From the NCBI RefSeq assembly GCF_024171945.1, contig NZ_JAMTCR010000003.1, positions 424,211-488,210 of the forward strand: a DNA stretch of 64,000 bases, in the 5' to 3' direction. The notes beneath the pieces were generated by a model that was not told where the DNA came from, did no database searches, and worked only from the letters and a program-made list of their open reading frames with translations. Origin of the DNA: Actinokineospora globicatena (GTDB lineage: Bacteria > Actinomycetota > Actinomycetes > Mycobacteriales > Pseudonocardiaceae). This document shows positions 7,892-18,373 of this stretch, piece after piece; position 1 is the stretch's first letter, and every line of letters starts with the position of its first letter. The position numbers were made by a program, and so were the translations under genes.

Positions 7892-8731
7892 ATGACGACA
7901 CTGGACCGACTCACCCCGACCATCGGCGCCACGGTCACCGGCGTCGACCTCAACGACGTGCGCACCAGGGCCGACGGGGCGCCGTTGCGGGCCGCGTTGG
8001 CTGAGCACAAGCTGCTGGTGTTCCCCGGCCAGTCGCTGACCCCGACCGCGCACCGCGATTTCGCCGCCGCCCTCGGTGAGACCACCCGCGCGCATCCCGT
8101 CGTGCCCGGTCTCGACGCCGAGCACCCCGAGATCTACGTGCTCGACAGCGGCGACGGCGGCAAGGCCCCGGTGTGGCACACCGACGTCACGTTCATGGCG
8201 CACCCGCCGCTGGGGTCGGTGTTGCGCGCGGTGACGCTACCTCCGACCGGTGGCGATACCTGCTGGACGGACCTGGAGGCCGCGTACCTGTTCCTCTCGC
8301 CGGTGCTGCGGGACCTGGCCGACAGGCTCACCGCGCTGCACGACGGCCGCGAGGACTTCGACGAGTACCTCCGCGACCGGCTCGGCGGCGAGGGCAACAC
8401 CTGGGAAGGCCAGCAGGTGCGGTCACTGGAACCGGTGCCGCACCCGGTCGTGCGCGTGCACCCGGAGACCGGTCGGCGGAGCCTGTTCGTCAACCCCGGG
8501 TTCACCACCCGGCTGGTGGAGGTCACCGAGCCCGAGAGCCGCGCGCTGCTGGCGGTGTTCTTCGCCGCCATCGGCCGCCCGGAGTTCACCGTCCGGCACC
8601 GCTGGAGCCCCGGCGACGTCGTCGTGTGGGACAACCGCAGCACCGCGCACTACGCCGTCGACGACTACGGCGACCAGCAGCGCGTCATGCACCGGATCAC
8701 CCTGCGCGGGGACCGTCCGGTCGGGGTCTGA
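7892..8731 (+). CDS. tauD: TauD/TfdA-family Fe(II)/2-oxoglutarate dioxygenase
   Basis: 279 residues, nearly the length of E. coli TauD (283). The iron ligands are His96 and Asp98 in WHTDVTF and His253 in TAHYA, and Arg264/Arg268 match the 2-oxoglutarate-binding arginines. AGGAGG (7881-7886) precedes ATG 7892. These enzymes hydroxylate taurine, alkylsulfonates or alkylsulfates at the carbon next to sulfur, so that sulfite or sulfate is released. Last gene of the operon, it processes what the transporter imports. The exact substrate (taurine or alkyl sulfate) is not decided by the sequence. Confidence 0.85.
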   Translation: MTTLDRLTPTIGATVTGVDLNDVRTRADGAPLRAALAEHKLLVFPGQSLTPTAHRDFAAALGETTRAHPVVPGLDAEHPEIYVLDSGDGGKAPVWHTDVTFMAHPPLGSVLRAVTLPPTGGDTCWTDLEAAYLFLSPVLRDLADRLTALHDGREDFDEYLRDRLGGEGNTWEGQQVRSLEPVPHPVVRVHPETGRRSLFVNPGFTTRLVEVTEPESRALLAVFFAAIGRPEFTVRHRWSPGDVVVWDNRSTAHYAVDDYGDQQRVMHRITLRGDRPVGV

Positions 8732-8744
8732 TCCCGCGCGTCGC

Positions 8745-8776
8745 TTGTGCCTCCCCCTGGGGGAGCGGGGATGCTT
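8745..8776 (+). promoter_or_regulatory. MerR-type promoter with a perfect spacer palindrome
   Basis: A -35-like TTGTGC (8745-8750) is followed by CTCCCCCTGGGGGAG (8751-8765, perfect 7-bp arms round a central T) and a weak -10 (GATGCT/ATGCTT, 8769-8776). A dyad in a long spacer is the signature of MerR-activated promoters. Transcription would begin at about 8783, so the regulator mRNA is probably leaderless. Confidence 0.6.
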
Positions 8777-8782
8777 CAGCCC

Positions 8783-9544
8783 ATGCCCGGCACGATCCCC
8801 ATCGGCGAGTTCGCCAAGATGACGCACCTGACGGTCAAGGCACTGCGCCACTACCACCGCCTCGGGCTGCTCGCCCCCGGCCACGTCGACCCGCGCACCG
8901 GGCTGCGCGGCTACGACCCCGGCCAGGTGCGGGCCGCCCGGACCATCCGGCGACTGCGCGAGCTGGACATGCCGCTCGCCGACATCAAGGCGCTGCTCGG
9001 TGCCCCCGGCGCCCTCGACCGCGACCGGGTCCTGCTGACACACCTCACGCGGCTCGAGGACGAACTCGACCGGACCCGCGTCGCGATCGCCGGGCTGCGC
9101 AGGCTCCTCGAGGACCCCGCGGGCGAGACGCCCGTGCGCTACCGCGACGTCCCCGACACCCCGGCCGTCGCGATCACCCGGCACATCGAGCGCACCAGCG
9201 TCGGCGAGTTCTGCGCGGAGGCGTTCGCCGCGCTGCCCGACGACGGCACCGGCCCGCTGGCCGCGCTGTTCCCGGAGGAGTTGTTCACCGAGGGGGAGGG
9301 CGAGGTGACGGTGTTCCGGCCGGTCACCCGGCTGGCGCCGACGCTGCTCGTCCCCGGCGGTGAGTTCGCCGTCGCCATGCACCACGGCCGCTACGAGGAC
9401 CTCGACGAGACCTACGGTCCACTCGGCACCCACATCACCGCGCTCGGCCTCAGCACGCCCGGACCACTGCGCGAGATCTACCTCGACCCCCACCTCGACG
9501 TCGCCGACCGGCGCACCGAGGTCTGTTGGCCCATCACCCGCTAG
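8783..9544 (+). CDS. MerR-family regulator with GyrI-like effector domain
   Basis: 253 residues. The N-terminus IPIGEFAKMTHLTVKALRHY and LRGYDPGQVRAARTIRRLRE is the MerR winged helix, followed by a long dimerisation helix. From about residue 120 a GyrI-like small-molecule domain begins with VRYRDVPDTPAVAITRHI. I place the start at ATG 8783, where a leaderless transcript from the promoter at 8745-8776 would begin; ATG 8771, behind GGGAG, would add four residues. The DinB-like gene 10 bases downstream is probably cotranscribed and may protect against the compound sensed. Confidence 0.82.
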   Translation: MPGTIPIGEFAKMTHLTVKALRHYHRLGLLAPGHVDPRTGLRGYDPGQVRAARTIRRLRELDMPLADIKALLGAPGALDRDRVLLTHLTRLEDELDRTRVAIAGLRRLLEDPAGETPVRYRDVPDTPAVAITRHIERTSVGEFCAEAFAALPDDGTGPLAALFPEELFTEGEGEVTVFRPVTRLAPTLLVPGGEFAVAMHHGRYEDLDETYGPLGTHITALGLSTPGPLREIYLDPHLDVADRRTEVCWPITR

Positions 9545-9554
9545 GAGAACCCCC

Positions 9555-10115
9555 GTGCTCAACGCCGCCCGCGCCGAGTTCCAGCGCCGCCTCGTCCACC
9601 TCACTCCCGACAACTCCGGGGCCGCCACACCCTGTCCGGAGTGGACCGCGCTCGACCTGGTCAACCACGTCGTCGCCGGAGACCGGATGGCCGCCGACCT
9701 GCTCGACGGCGCCACCGCCGAAGCCGCCGTCGCCACGTTGCGCGCCCAGTGGCTGGGCGACGACCCGCTCGCCGCGTTCACCAGTGCGGGCACCGAACTC
9801 GACCGGGCCATCGCGGTCCCCGGAGCGCTCGACGCCGTCGTGCCGCACCCCGTCGGACCCGTGCCCGGGCACCAGGCGGTGACCTTCCGCGTCACCGAGC
9901 ACCTCGTGCACGCCTGGGACCTCGCCCGCGCGCTCGACCTCGACGACACCCTCGACCCGGCACTGGTCGAACACACCTGGCAGACCCTGCACGGCATGGC
10001 GGCGGTGATCGGCACGCTCGGCATCTTCGGCACCGGACCCAGCGGCACCCTGGACGAGACCAGCCCGCTGCAGGACCGGCTACTCGACCTGCTGGGGCGC
10101 CGACCGGGGGCATGA
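9555..10115 (+). CDS. DinB/mycothiol-dependent maleylpyruvate isomerase-like protein (TIGR03086 type)
   Basis: 186 residues from GTG 9555 with AGGAG at 9543-9547. TPCPEWTALDLVNHVVAGDR carries the first metal-ligand histidine of the family, and FRVTEHLVHAWDLARAL carries the two others. Such proteins are Zn-dependent thiol transferases using mycothiol, or catalytically obscure relatives. Coupled to the MerR regulator, it may belong to a detoxification response (inference). Confidence 0.8.
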   Translation: MLNAARAEFQRRLVHLTPDNSGAATPCPEWTALDLVNHVVAGDRMAADLLDGATAEAAVATLRAQWLGDDPLAAFTSAGTELDRAIAVPGALDAVVPHPVGPVPGHQAVTFRVTEHLVHAWDLARALDLDDTLDPALVEHTWQTLHGMAAVIGTLGIFGTGPSGTLDETSPLQDRLLDLLGRRPGA

Positions 10116-11708
<1,593 letters not shown>

Positions 11709-11715
11709 CCCCTTT

Positions 11716-11748
11716 CCCCGCGCGGTGGCCCACCCCCACCGCGCGGGG
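11716..11748 (+). terminator. rox terminator
   Basis: A 13-bp perfect GC stem (11716-11728 with 11736-11748) and 7-nt loop lie eight bases after the rox stop. Confidence 0.8.
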
Positions 11749-11883
11749 GCCCGCGTGCGCCCAGAGCCCGTCTCGTATCACGCCATGGCGCCCCGACTCA
11801 CCTCGACGACCTCAACCACTGGCGGTACGTCACCCGTTGGAGGGGGCGGGGGCATCGCGTGCGCCTATGCCACGATGGGGTGC

Positions 11884-12597
11884 GTGTCCGACTACGACGG
11901 CTTCGCCGAGGCATACGCGGCAGGCAACGAGACCAGCCTCGAGAACGCCTACTACGAACGTCCCGCGACCCTGGCCCTCGCCGGGGATGTAGCGGGCAGG
12001 CGAATCCTCGACGCCGGGTGCGGCGCTGGCCCACTGTCTGCGGAACTGCTCTCCCGAGGCGCCGATGTGTCCGGGTTCGACCAAAGCGCCGAGATGCTGG
12101 CACTCGCCCGCCGCCGCCTCGGATCCGATGTGGACCTACGCGTCGCCGACCTCGCCTCACCGTTGCCTTACGCCGACGACACCTTCGACGACGTCATCGC
12201 CTCCCTAGTGCTGCACTACCTCCAAGACTGGGCCCCACCCCTGGCCGAACTCCACCGCATCCTCAAACCCGGCGGCCGCCTCATCGCCTCGGTAAACCAC
12301 CCCACCGCCGACTACTGCCTGGAACGCCTCTCCGGCCGCAGACCCAACTACTTCACCACCTACTCCTCCCCCGCCGAATGGACCACCGGCGGCCAGACCA
12401 TCAAAGTCACCTTCTGGAACCGCCCCCTCCACGCCATGACCGACGCCTTCACCACCGCAGGCTTCCGCCTCACCACCCTCAGCGAACCCCAACCCCTCCT
12501 CACCGCCGCCCCCCTCTACCCCGACGGCTACCCGTTGCTCACCACCGCCCCCAGCTTCCTCTTCTTCGTCCTCCACGCCGCCTCGCCCACCGGCTGA
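11884..12597 (+). CDS. class I SAM-dependent methyltransferase
   Basis: 237 residues when started at GTG 11884 (MSDYDGFAEAYAAGNE); ATG 11875 is an alternative and the frame is open further upstream. SAM motif I is ILDAGCGAGPLSAEL; the acidic loop is VSGFDQSAEM; LASPLPYADDTFDDVIASLVLHYLQDW is motif II/post-I of the UbiE-like Methyltransf_11 family. The small-molecule acceptor is unknown. It follows the rox terminator and has its own 135-bp leader, so it is probably a separate unit. Confidence 0.82.
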   Translation: MSDYDGFAEAYAAGNETSLENAYYERPATLALAGDVAGRRILDAGCGAGPLSAELLSRGADVSGFDQSAEMLALARRRLGSDVDLRVADLASPLPYADDTFDDVIASLVLHYLQDWAPPLAELHRILKPGGRLIASVNHPTADYCLERLSGRRPNYFTTYSSPAEWTTGGQTIKVTFWNRPLHAMTDAFTTAGFRLTTLSEPQPLLTAAPLYPDGYPLLTTAPSFLFFVLHAASPTG

Positions 12598-12803
12598 CCT
12601 CGTTGGCCCACAAACGATCCTGGCCGACCTCCGCCGACAAGGGTGTTCTGGTCGTGGAACTCGGCTCGACGGCCCACGGGACACCGTGGGGCTGAAGATC
12701 GCCTCGAACGGCCAGTTCGGCGCCATCGTCGCGATAGACACGCTGCACACCCTCGCCCAGCGGTTCGCCACCTTCACGATCAGGCTGGTACCCCCACCTG
12801 CGC

Positions 12804-12998
12804 TCAGCTTTGCGTGACGTCCGGTGACACGGCGCGGGTGAGCCAGTCGAAGTAGACCGCGGACCCTTCCGTGACCGGGGTGGCAGTGACCTCGGGGTTG
12901 TCCCACTCGTGCTCGGAGACGAGGTGGTCCCGCAGGTCGGCGAAGCGCCCGCTGGTCGTCTTGAGCAGGATCTGCCACTCCTCGCCTTCTAGTCGTGA
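12804..12998 (-). pseudogene. cutA: truncated cutA (divalent-cation tolerance protein) remnant
   Basis: On the minus strand, in the frame ending at the TGA complementary to 12804-12806, about 60 codons read EEWQILLKTTSGRFADLRDH, then HEWDNPEVTATPV and SAVYFDWLTRAV. This is the C-terminal half of CutA1, a small trimeric protein linked to metal tolerance. A stop complementary to 12999-13001 cuts the frame and the N-terminal half, with its usual start and first strands, is absent. It is too short to trimerise, so I regard it as dead. Confidence 0.65.
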
Positions 12999-13431
12999 TC
13001 ATCAGCCCTACACCGCCTGGCGCGGACGCTCCTGCGTCCTCACCCCGGCATGGATCCCCCCGACCCCCTCTTCCCCGCCCTCCCGGAGTTCCGCGGCGAG
13101 TTATCGAGACCGGCCTCGACCGGTATGTGCTCGGCGACCGCAAAAGCAGTCCTGGCTTATTTGGGGTCTATGAAATAGAGCATAATCGTCGCGGGCGCCC
13201 TGAACGTTACGGTGGCGGGCCGAATATTTCGATGACCCGGCTTCGGCACGGGAGGTCGACCTCAAATCCGATTCAAGGGCCGAATGGCGCGACGTCGGAT
13301 CGGGCCATCCCCGACCGGTTGGTCGCCTCCACTGATCCGGTCAGCCCCACTCTGGCGTCAAGGCTGCCAAAGGCTTGTCGGGTCGTTGTACGTTCTCGCC
13401 CGTCCGGTCCCGATCATCGAAAGGTCCCACC
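12999..13431. other. gene-poor stretch between cutA remnant and small secreted protein
   Basis: No convincing gene in 433 bases. A short plus-strand frame from about 13049 is too short and matches nothing I know. Around 13155-13190 there is an unusually AT-rich patch (TTATTTGGGGTCTATGAAAT and a CATAAT), which may be promoter sequence or residue of an insertion. Confidence 0.4.
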
Positions 13432-13704
13432 ATGCGCCGTCTGCTCTTGGCCGTCTGCCTCGCCACCGCGGGTGTCGCGGGGGCCCTCACCCCCGCCGCC
13501 GCGGCACCACCGCCGGTCATCCACCACGGCCCCTACCCCACCGTCACCGAGTGCGAGACCCAGGCCCAGGCCTGGCGCGACTCGGAGACCGGCCGCGCGG
13601 CCTGGGCCAGCGAGTGCCAGCACCGGAGCACCTCCCAGCTCCCGACGGGTTGGTACTTCCGCACCCTCTACGCCCCGGAGCTCCCCATCCCCAACCTGCC
13701 CTAG
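13432..13704 (+). CDS. small secreted protein, 90 residues
   Basis: The product starts MRRLLLAVCLATAGVAGALT and has a Sec signal peptide probably cleaved after TPAAAA, leaving a mature protein of about 60 residues. It holds two cysteines (in TVTECETQ and ASECQHR) able to form one disulfide, and ends in aromatic/proline-rich residues. GAAAGG precedes the ATG. Function unknown. It is monocistronic, followed by a very strong terminator. Confidence 0.72.
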   Translation: MRRLLLAVCLATAGVAGALTPAAAAPPPVIHHGPYPTVTECETQAQAWRDSETGRAAWASECQHRSTSQLPTGWYFRTLYAPELPIPNLP

Positions 13705-13721
13705 TACCGCGCCCCACCGTT

Positions 13722-13763
13722 CCCAACGCCCCCACGCCCCAACGCGTGGGGGCGTTGGGTTTT
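13722..13763 (+). terminator. rho-independent terminator of the small secreted protein gene
   Basis: A 16-bp perfect stem (13722-13737 with 13744-13759), 6-nt loop and TTTT (13760-13763): the most classical terminator in the window. Confidence 0.92.
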
Positions 13764-13862
13764 GACATGGGGCATGGCGCCACCGGGGGTCGCGACCGGC
13801 GATCGTCAGTAGCGGGTTCCGGTGCCGTGGGGAGACGGCGCCACGACGGCCCGGTGCTCGGC

Positions 13863-14141
13863 CTATGGCGCCGCTGCCTGGCGCCAGCCCCGGTACAAGG
13901 CATCGAGGTAGCCGAGATGAGCAAGCTGTTCGTAGCGGTGGCCGCCCGCCAACCGCGCCCCCGCCCAGTCCGACGACCCCGACACCTTCCGACTCGATCG
14001 CCACGACGCGTCAACCCACCTGACCTCCGGCGCGGGTATCCACCTGTGCGTCAGCATGAACCTCGCCCACGGAACGTCGTAGAACGCCGCGACACTCAGC
14101 GGCAACAACTGCGCCGATCGTGTTGCGGCCAATTGTTTCAT
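13863..14141 (-). CDS. possible short or truncated protein
   Basis: I do not recognise it. The 92-residue frame starts MKQLAATRSAQLLPLSVAAF and contains WVDASWRSSRKVSGSSDWAG and YEQLAHLGYLDALYRGW. Its residue mix looks like natural protein, unlike the Arg/Pro-rich shadows elsewhere, but there is no good ribosome site and no coupled neighbour. It may be the decayed end of a larger gene in a region that also holds a cutA remnant. Confidence 0.3.
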   Translation of the reverse strand: MKQLAATRSAQLLPLSVAAFYDVPWARFMLTHRWIPAPEVRWVDASWRSSRKVSGSSDWAGARLAGGHRYEQLAHLGYLDALYRGWRQAAAP

Positions 14142-14648
14142 TTCTAGTTCAGTCCGACGCCGCTCGGACGTCACGGCAGGGACCGGCTGGGAATTCCGGC
14201 ATTCTTGAGGTAAATCCAGCTGATGGGGAATACGAATAGGCCGCCTTTCGGTTGGATTACGCCATGTCGACGAATGCTCACTTCTGCCCTGTCGCGCCTG
14301 TCACTCCTTTGCCAAGTCGGGTCACTCTCTTGCTGTCGGGTGCTGTCTTGACGCTCGTCTTCACCGTTGTCCACAATGAAGCGTGCGGTGGGCGGCGACA
14401 TGGCCTGCCTGCCGCGGGACCGGGTCTTCGGAGTATTGCGTATTAGTCGCCCACCATTTCCCCACTGTGGCGATAGGAGTCGTCGCGTTGACTTCAAGCG
14501 TGGGTGTCTTGTGTGGTCGCCGTCGATCCGGTCGCCGATCGCTCGTGGTCTCGGGCGTTTCGGTGGTGCGGTCGTGTTCGCGCGTCCTGTCGCGCCGCGC
14601 AGGGTAGTTCGGGGATGTCGCGGGCTGTCTGAAAGGGATGGACCTCGG
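14142..14648. other. noncoding leader region upstream of the YVTN/TIG/RTX gene
   Basis: About 500 bases with no supported gene. A 60-codon plus frame (14264-14446) has one hydrophobic stretch but no ribosome site. The composition is less GC-rich and more T-rich than the flanks, which suits a long promoter or leader. Confidence 0.4.
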
Positions 14649-17591
14649 ATGGGTATCGGACTGTCGCGGGTGCCGCGACGACGAGGTGGTTGGCGGCGCG
14701 GGGTGGCGTTGGCGGTGAGCGCGTCGCTGGCGTCAGTGGGGTTGCTGGCGGTGGGGGCACAGCCCGCCGCCGCGGCGGTGGTGACGCATCCGTTCGCCTA
14801 CGTGGCCAACAGCGGCGGCAACACGGTGACCGCGTACGACTCGGTGACCTCCGCTGTCGTGTCGACGATCGTGGTGGGTACGACCCCGCTGGACCTGGTC
14901 GCCACACCGGACGGCGCCCGCGTCTACGTCACGAAGAACAGCGGTGGGGTGTCGGTCATCGACACCGCCACCGCGGCCGTCGTGGCCTCCATCGGAGTGG
15001 GTTCGCAGCCGAACGGGATCGCGATCACCCCCGATGGCGCGCGGGTCGTGGTCGCGAACTCCGGCTCGAACACGGTGTCGCTGATCGCCACGGCCACGAA
15101 CACGGTGACCGCGACCGTCCCGGTCGGTTCACACCCGACCGGGGTGGCCATCAGTCCCAGCGGGGCCACCGCGTACGTGACCAACGACGCCTCGGGCACG
15201 GTCTCGGTCGTCGACCTCGCCGCCGCCGCGGTGATCGCCACGATCAACCTGGGCCTGCACCAGCCCATCGGCGTGGCCGCCACCCCCGACGGGTCCACGG
15301 TGTACGTCGCGCAGTACGGCAACGGCACGGTCGCGGTCATCGACACCGCCACCAACACGGTGACCGGCACGATCGCCGTGGGCGCCATCCCCTCGGGTGT
15401 GGCCGTCACCCCCGACGGTGCGCGTGCCTATGTCAGCAACATCGGCCCCGACACCGTCTCGGTCATCGACACCGCCACCAACACCGTCACCGCGACCGTC
15501 TCGGTCGGGAGCAACCCGAGCCGGGTCGCCGTCAGCGGGGACGGCTCGACGGTCTACGCCACCAACAACGGGGCGAGTTCGGTGTCGCGGATCGACGCCG
15601 CGACCAACACCGTCACCACGACCTTCGGCGTCGGCTCCGGCCCCTACGGCGTGACCACCGCACTCGTGAGCCAGCCTCGCGTCACCGCGCTGAGTCCCAC
15701 GAGCGGTCCGCTCACCGGCGGCACCTCGGTTACCGTCACCGGCACCGACCTCGCCGCCGCCACGTCGGTCCGCTTCGGCGCGACGTCGGCGTCGTTCACC
15801 GTCGTCAACAACACCACCGTCATCGCCACCGCCCCGGCCCACGCCGCGGGCACGGTCGATGTCACCGTCGCCACCCCGACGGGTACCAGCACCATCACGG
15901 CCGCCGACCAGTACACCTACCTCGACCCCACCCCCACCATCACCGCGATCAACCCGGCCACCGGCCCCGCCGCGGGTGGCACCCTGGTGACCATCACCGG
16001 CACCTACTTCACCGGTGCCACCGCGGTCACCTTCGGCAGCACTGCGGCGGTCTCGTTCACCGTCAACAGTGACACCAGCATCACCGCCACCGCCCCCACC
16101 GGCACCGCGGGCACGGTCGACGTCACGGTCACCACCCCGGCCGGTGTCAGTGCCACCACCACGGCCGACGACTACACCTACGTCGCCGCACCCACGGTCA
16201 CCGCCGTGAGCCCGAACGCGGGCCCGCTCGGCGGCGGGGGCACGGTCACCATCAGCGGCACCGCGCTGACCGGGGCCACCGCCGTCCACTTCGGCGCGAC
16301 CACGGCGTCCTTCACCGTCACCAGCGACACCAGCATCACCGCCACCGCACCCCCGGGCTCGGCGGGTACGGTCGACGTCACCGTCACCACCATCGGCGGC
16401 ACCAGCACCACCAGCTCCGCCGACCAGTACACCTACCTGGCCGCACCGGTCGTCACCGGCGTCAGCCCGACCAGCGGCCCCATCGCGGGCGGCACCAACG
16501 TCACGATCACCGGCACCGGCTTCACCGGCGCGACCGCCGTTCGGTTCGGCACCACCGCCGCGACATCGTTCACGGTCACCAACTCCACCTCCATCGCCGC
16601 GATCGCGCCCGCGCACGTCGCGGGCACGGTGGACGTCACCGTCACCACCGTCGGCGGCACGAGCGCGTCCACCACCGCGGACCGGTACACATATCTGGAC
16701 GCCGACCTGTCGGTCACGGTGGCCGACTCCACCGACCCGGTGGCCTTGGGCGGTGACCCGTACACCTACACGGTCACCGCGGCCAACGCCGGACCCACCA
16801 ACGCCACCGGCGTGACGCTATCCACCACGCTGACCGGAGCCGTGACGATCAACTTGGTCACGGCGTCGCAGGGGACGTGCTCGATCAGCTCGCTCACCGT
16901 CTCGTGCTCGGTCGGTTCGGTCGCCGCCGCCGGGTCCGCGAACGTGGCTATCTCGGTGACACCGTCGGCGACGGGCACGGTCACCGCCTCCTCCTCGGTC
17001 TCGGCCACCGAGCCCGACTCCGTGCCGGGCAACAACACCGACACCGAGTCCACCACCGTCAACAACGCTCTCGGCTGCACGATCGTGGGCACCAGCGGCA
17101 ACGACGTCCTCAACGGGGGCAACGGCAATGACGTGATCTGCGGCCTCGGCGGTGACGACGTCATCAACGGCGGCAACAACGACGACACCATCTACGCGGG
17201 TGCGGGCGATGACGTGACCGATGGCGGCAACGGGAACGACATCGTCCACGGGGGCGATGGCGACGACGTGGTCGGCGGTGGCAACGGCGCGGACACCATC
17301 TACGGTGACGCGGGCAACGACACGAACTACGGCGAAACCTTCTGGGGCTCGCTGCTGTACCTGTTCGACAACGGCAACGACGTCATCTACGGCGGCCCCG
17401 GCAACGACGACCTCGATGGCCAGAACGGCAACGACACCATCGTCGACCACGACGGCACCGACATCATGAGCGGCTCCAACGGCAACGACACCATCGACGT
17501 CCTGGACGGCACCGGCGGCGACACTGCCAACGGTGGCCTGGGCAGCGACACCTGCTCCGCCGACACCGGCGACACCAAGACCAGCTGCTGA
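14649..17591 (+). CDS. secreted multidomain repeat protein: YVTN propeller, TIG domains, DUF11, RTX repeats
   Basis: 980 residues from ATG 14649, preceded by GAAAGGGA. A signal peptide (arginine-rich start, hydrophobic core, cleavage near QPAAAA at about residue 40) directs export. Residues about 45-340 are YVTN/NHL-like blades (repeating SVIDTATNTVTATVSVGSNP-type units) forming a beta-propeller. Four IPT/TIG immunoglobulin-like domains follow (about 342-685; ALSPTSGPLTGGTSVTVTGT and kin), then a DUF11 domain (about 685-805) and a C-terminal block of RTX GGNGND/GGxGxD calcium-binding nonapeptides (about 810-970). No LPXTG or membrane anchor is present. Adhesion or cell-surface matrix function is inferred. 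Confidence 0.88.
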   Translation: MGIGLSRVPRRRGGWRRGVALAVSASLASVGLLAVGAQPAAAAVVTHPFAYVANSGGNTVTAYDSVTSAVVSTIVVGTTPLDLVATPDGARVYVTKNSGGVSVIDTATAAVVASIGVGSQPNGIAITPDGARVVVANSGSNTVSLIATATNTVTATVPVGSHPTGVAISPSGATAYVTNDASGTVSVVDLAAAAVIATINLGLHQPIGVAATPDGSTVYVAQYGNGTVAVIDTATNTVTGTIAVGAIPSGVAVTPDGARAYVSNIGPDTVSVIDTATNTVTATVSVGSNPSRVAVSGDGSTVYATNNGASSVSRIDAATNTVTTTFGVGSGPYGVTTALVSQPRVTALSPTSGPLTGGTSVTVTGTDLAAATSVRFGATSASFTVVNNTTVIATAPAHAAGTVDVTVATPTGTSTITAADQYTYLDPTPTITAINPATGPAAGGTLVTITGTYFTGATAVTFGSTAAVSFTVNSDTSITATAPTGTAGTVDVTVTTPAGVSATTTADDYTYVAAPTVTAVSPNAGPLGGGGTVTISGTALTGATAVHFGATTASFTVTSDTSITATAPPGSAGTVDVTVTTIGGTSTTSSADQYTYLAAPVVTGVSPTSGPIAGGTNVTITGTGFTGATAVRFGTTAATSFTVTNSTSIAAIAPAHVAGTVDVTVTTVGGTSASTTADRYTYLDADLSVTVADSTDPVALGGDPYTYTVTAANAGPTNATGVTLSTTLTGAVTINLVTASQGTCSISSLTVSCSVGSVAAAGSANVAISVTPSATGTVTASSSVSATEPDSVPGNNTDTESTTVNNALGCTIVGTSGNDVLNGGNGNDVICGLGGDDVINGGNNDDTIYAGAGDDVTDGGNGNDIVHGGDGDDVVGGGNGADTIYGDAGNDTNYGETFWGSLLYLFDNGNDVIYGGPGNDDLDGQNGNDTIVDHDGTDIMSGSNGNDTIDVLDGTGGDTANGGLGSDTCSADTGDTKTSC

Positions 17592-17596
17592 CACCC

Positions 17597-17632
17597 GGTC
17601 CGCCGCGCGGTGCCGACACCGCGCGGCGGACC
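17597..17632 (+). terminator. terminator after the repeat-protein gene
   Basis: A 16-bp perfect stem (17597-17612 with 17617-17632) and 4-nt loop begin five bases after the stop codon. Confidence 0.85.
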
Positions 17633-17812
17633 CGGGCACCATCACTCGCCAGGCAGGAGAGCCTCACCCCAGACCAAGCGTCGGCGCGCGCCGACGGACG
17701 CACCGAAGAAGACGTTGCGGCCGCGACCCCGGATGGTCGCGTGCTTTCCCTTCATTCGGTCTGGCACTCCACACCACGGCAGCACGCCACCCAAGGTCCT
17801 AAGAGGAATGAC

Positions 17813-18373
17813 GTGACGTCGTCCACCCCGGGATCAGCCGCGCCGTCCCCGCGCCGCGACATCCGCACCCGATGGCCGGTGGCGCCTGCTGCCCTCGTCC
17901 AAGCCGTGCTGGCGATCTTCGTCCTGGTCACGCCCGCGAGCGCGGCCAGTGTCGACGTCGAGAGCTTGGGTACCTTCTCGCGGAGCTTCTCCCCTCCGGT
18001 CACGCTCACCCCGCAGACCGTCACCGTGGCCAGCACATTCGACTACGCCACGTGTCCCGTGGGATCTCCCTCGACCGGCACCGGGTCGTTGTCGCTGGGC
18101 TGTGTCCCGGTGACGGTAGGCCCCGCCGCCGCGGAGACAATCACTTGGCAGGACACCACGGGCGGCACCAGCACGATCGACTGGGCGTCCCCGGTCATCA
18201 CCGGACAGACCGTGGTCTACACCGGGACAGTGAGCGCTGGCCGCCACGCGGGAGACACCGCCACCAAGGTCACCTCGGGCACCAGCTACCTCGGCAGCGT
18301 GATCGGGTGCTCGTTCGGCACACCCATCTCCAGCACCACCGGACTGGTTGACAGTTTCCTGCTGACCCACTGA
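17813..18373 (+). CDS. secreted protein of unknown function, 186 residues
   Basis: GTG 17813 follows AAGAGG (17801-17806). A long, twin-arginine-containing N-region leads to VQAVLAIFVLVTPASA, a Sec-type core with likely cleavage before ASVDVES. The mature part is Ser/Thr-rich beta-type sequence with three cysteines (DYATCPVG, LGCVPV, IGCSFG) and no membrane anchor. I cannot assign a family. It may act with the neighbouring repeat protein at the cell surface but is separated from it by a terminator. Confidence 0.68.
   Translation: MTSSTPGSAAPSPRRDIRTRWPVAPAALVQAVLAIFVLVTPASAASVDVESLGTFSRSFSPPVTLTPQTVTVASTFDYATCPVGSPSTGTGSLSLGCVPVTVGPAAAETITWQDTTGGTSTIDWASPVITGQTVVYTGTVSAGRHAGDTATKVTSGTSYLGSVIGCSFGTPISSTTGLVDSFLLTH

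Noticed and set aside
15129-16616. 495-codon minus-strand frame inside the TIG-domain gene
   Set aside because: Arises from the repeated GC-rich codons of the TIG domains; Gly/Arg/Asp-rich with no motif.
15674-16700. Regularly spaced similar segments of about 250 bp that could suggest a CRISPR or DNA repeat array
   Set aside because: They are protein-level TIG-domain repeats in one open frame with divergent DNA, not short identical repeats with spacers.
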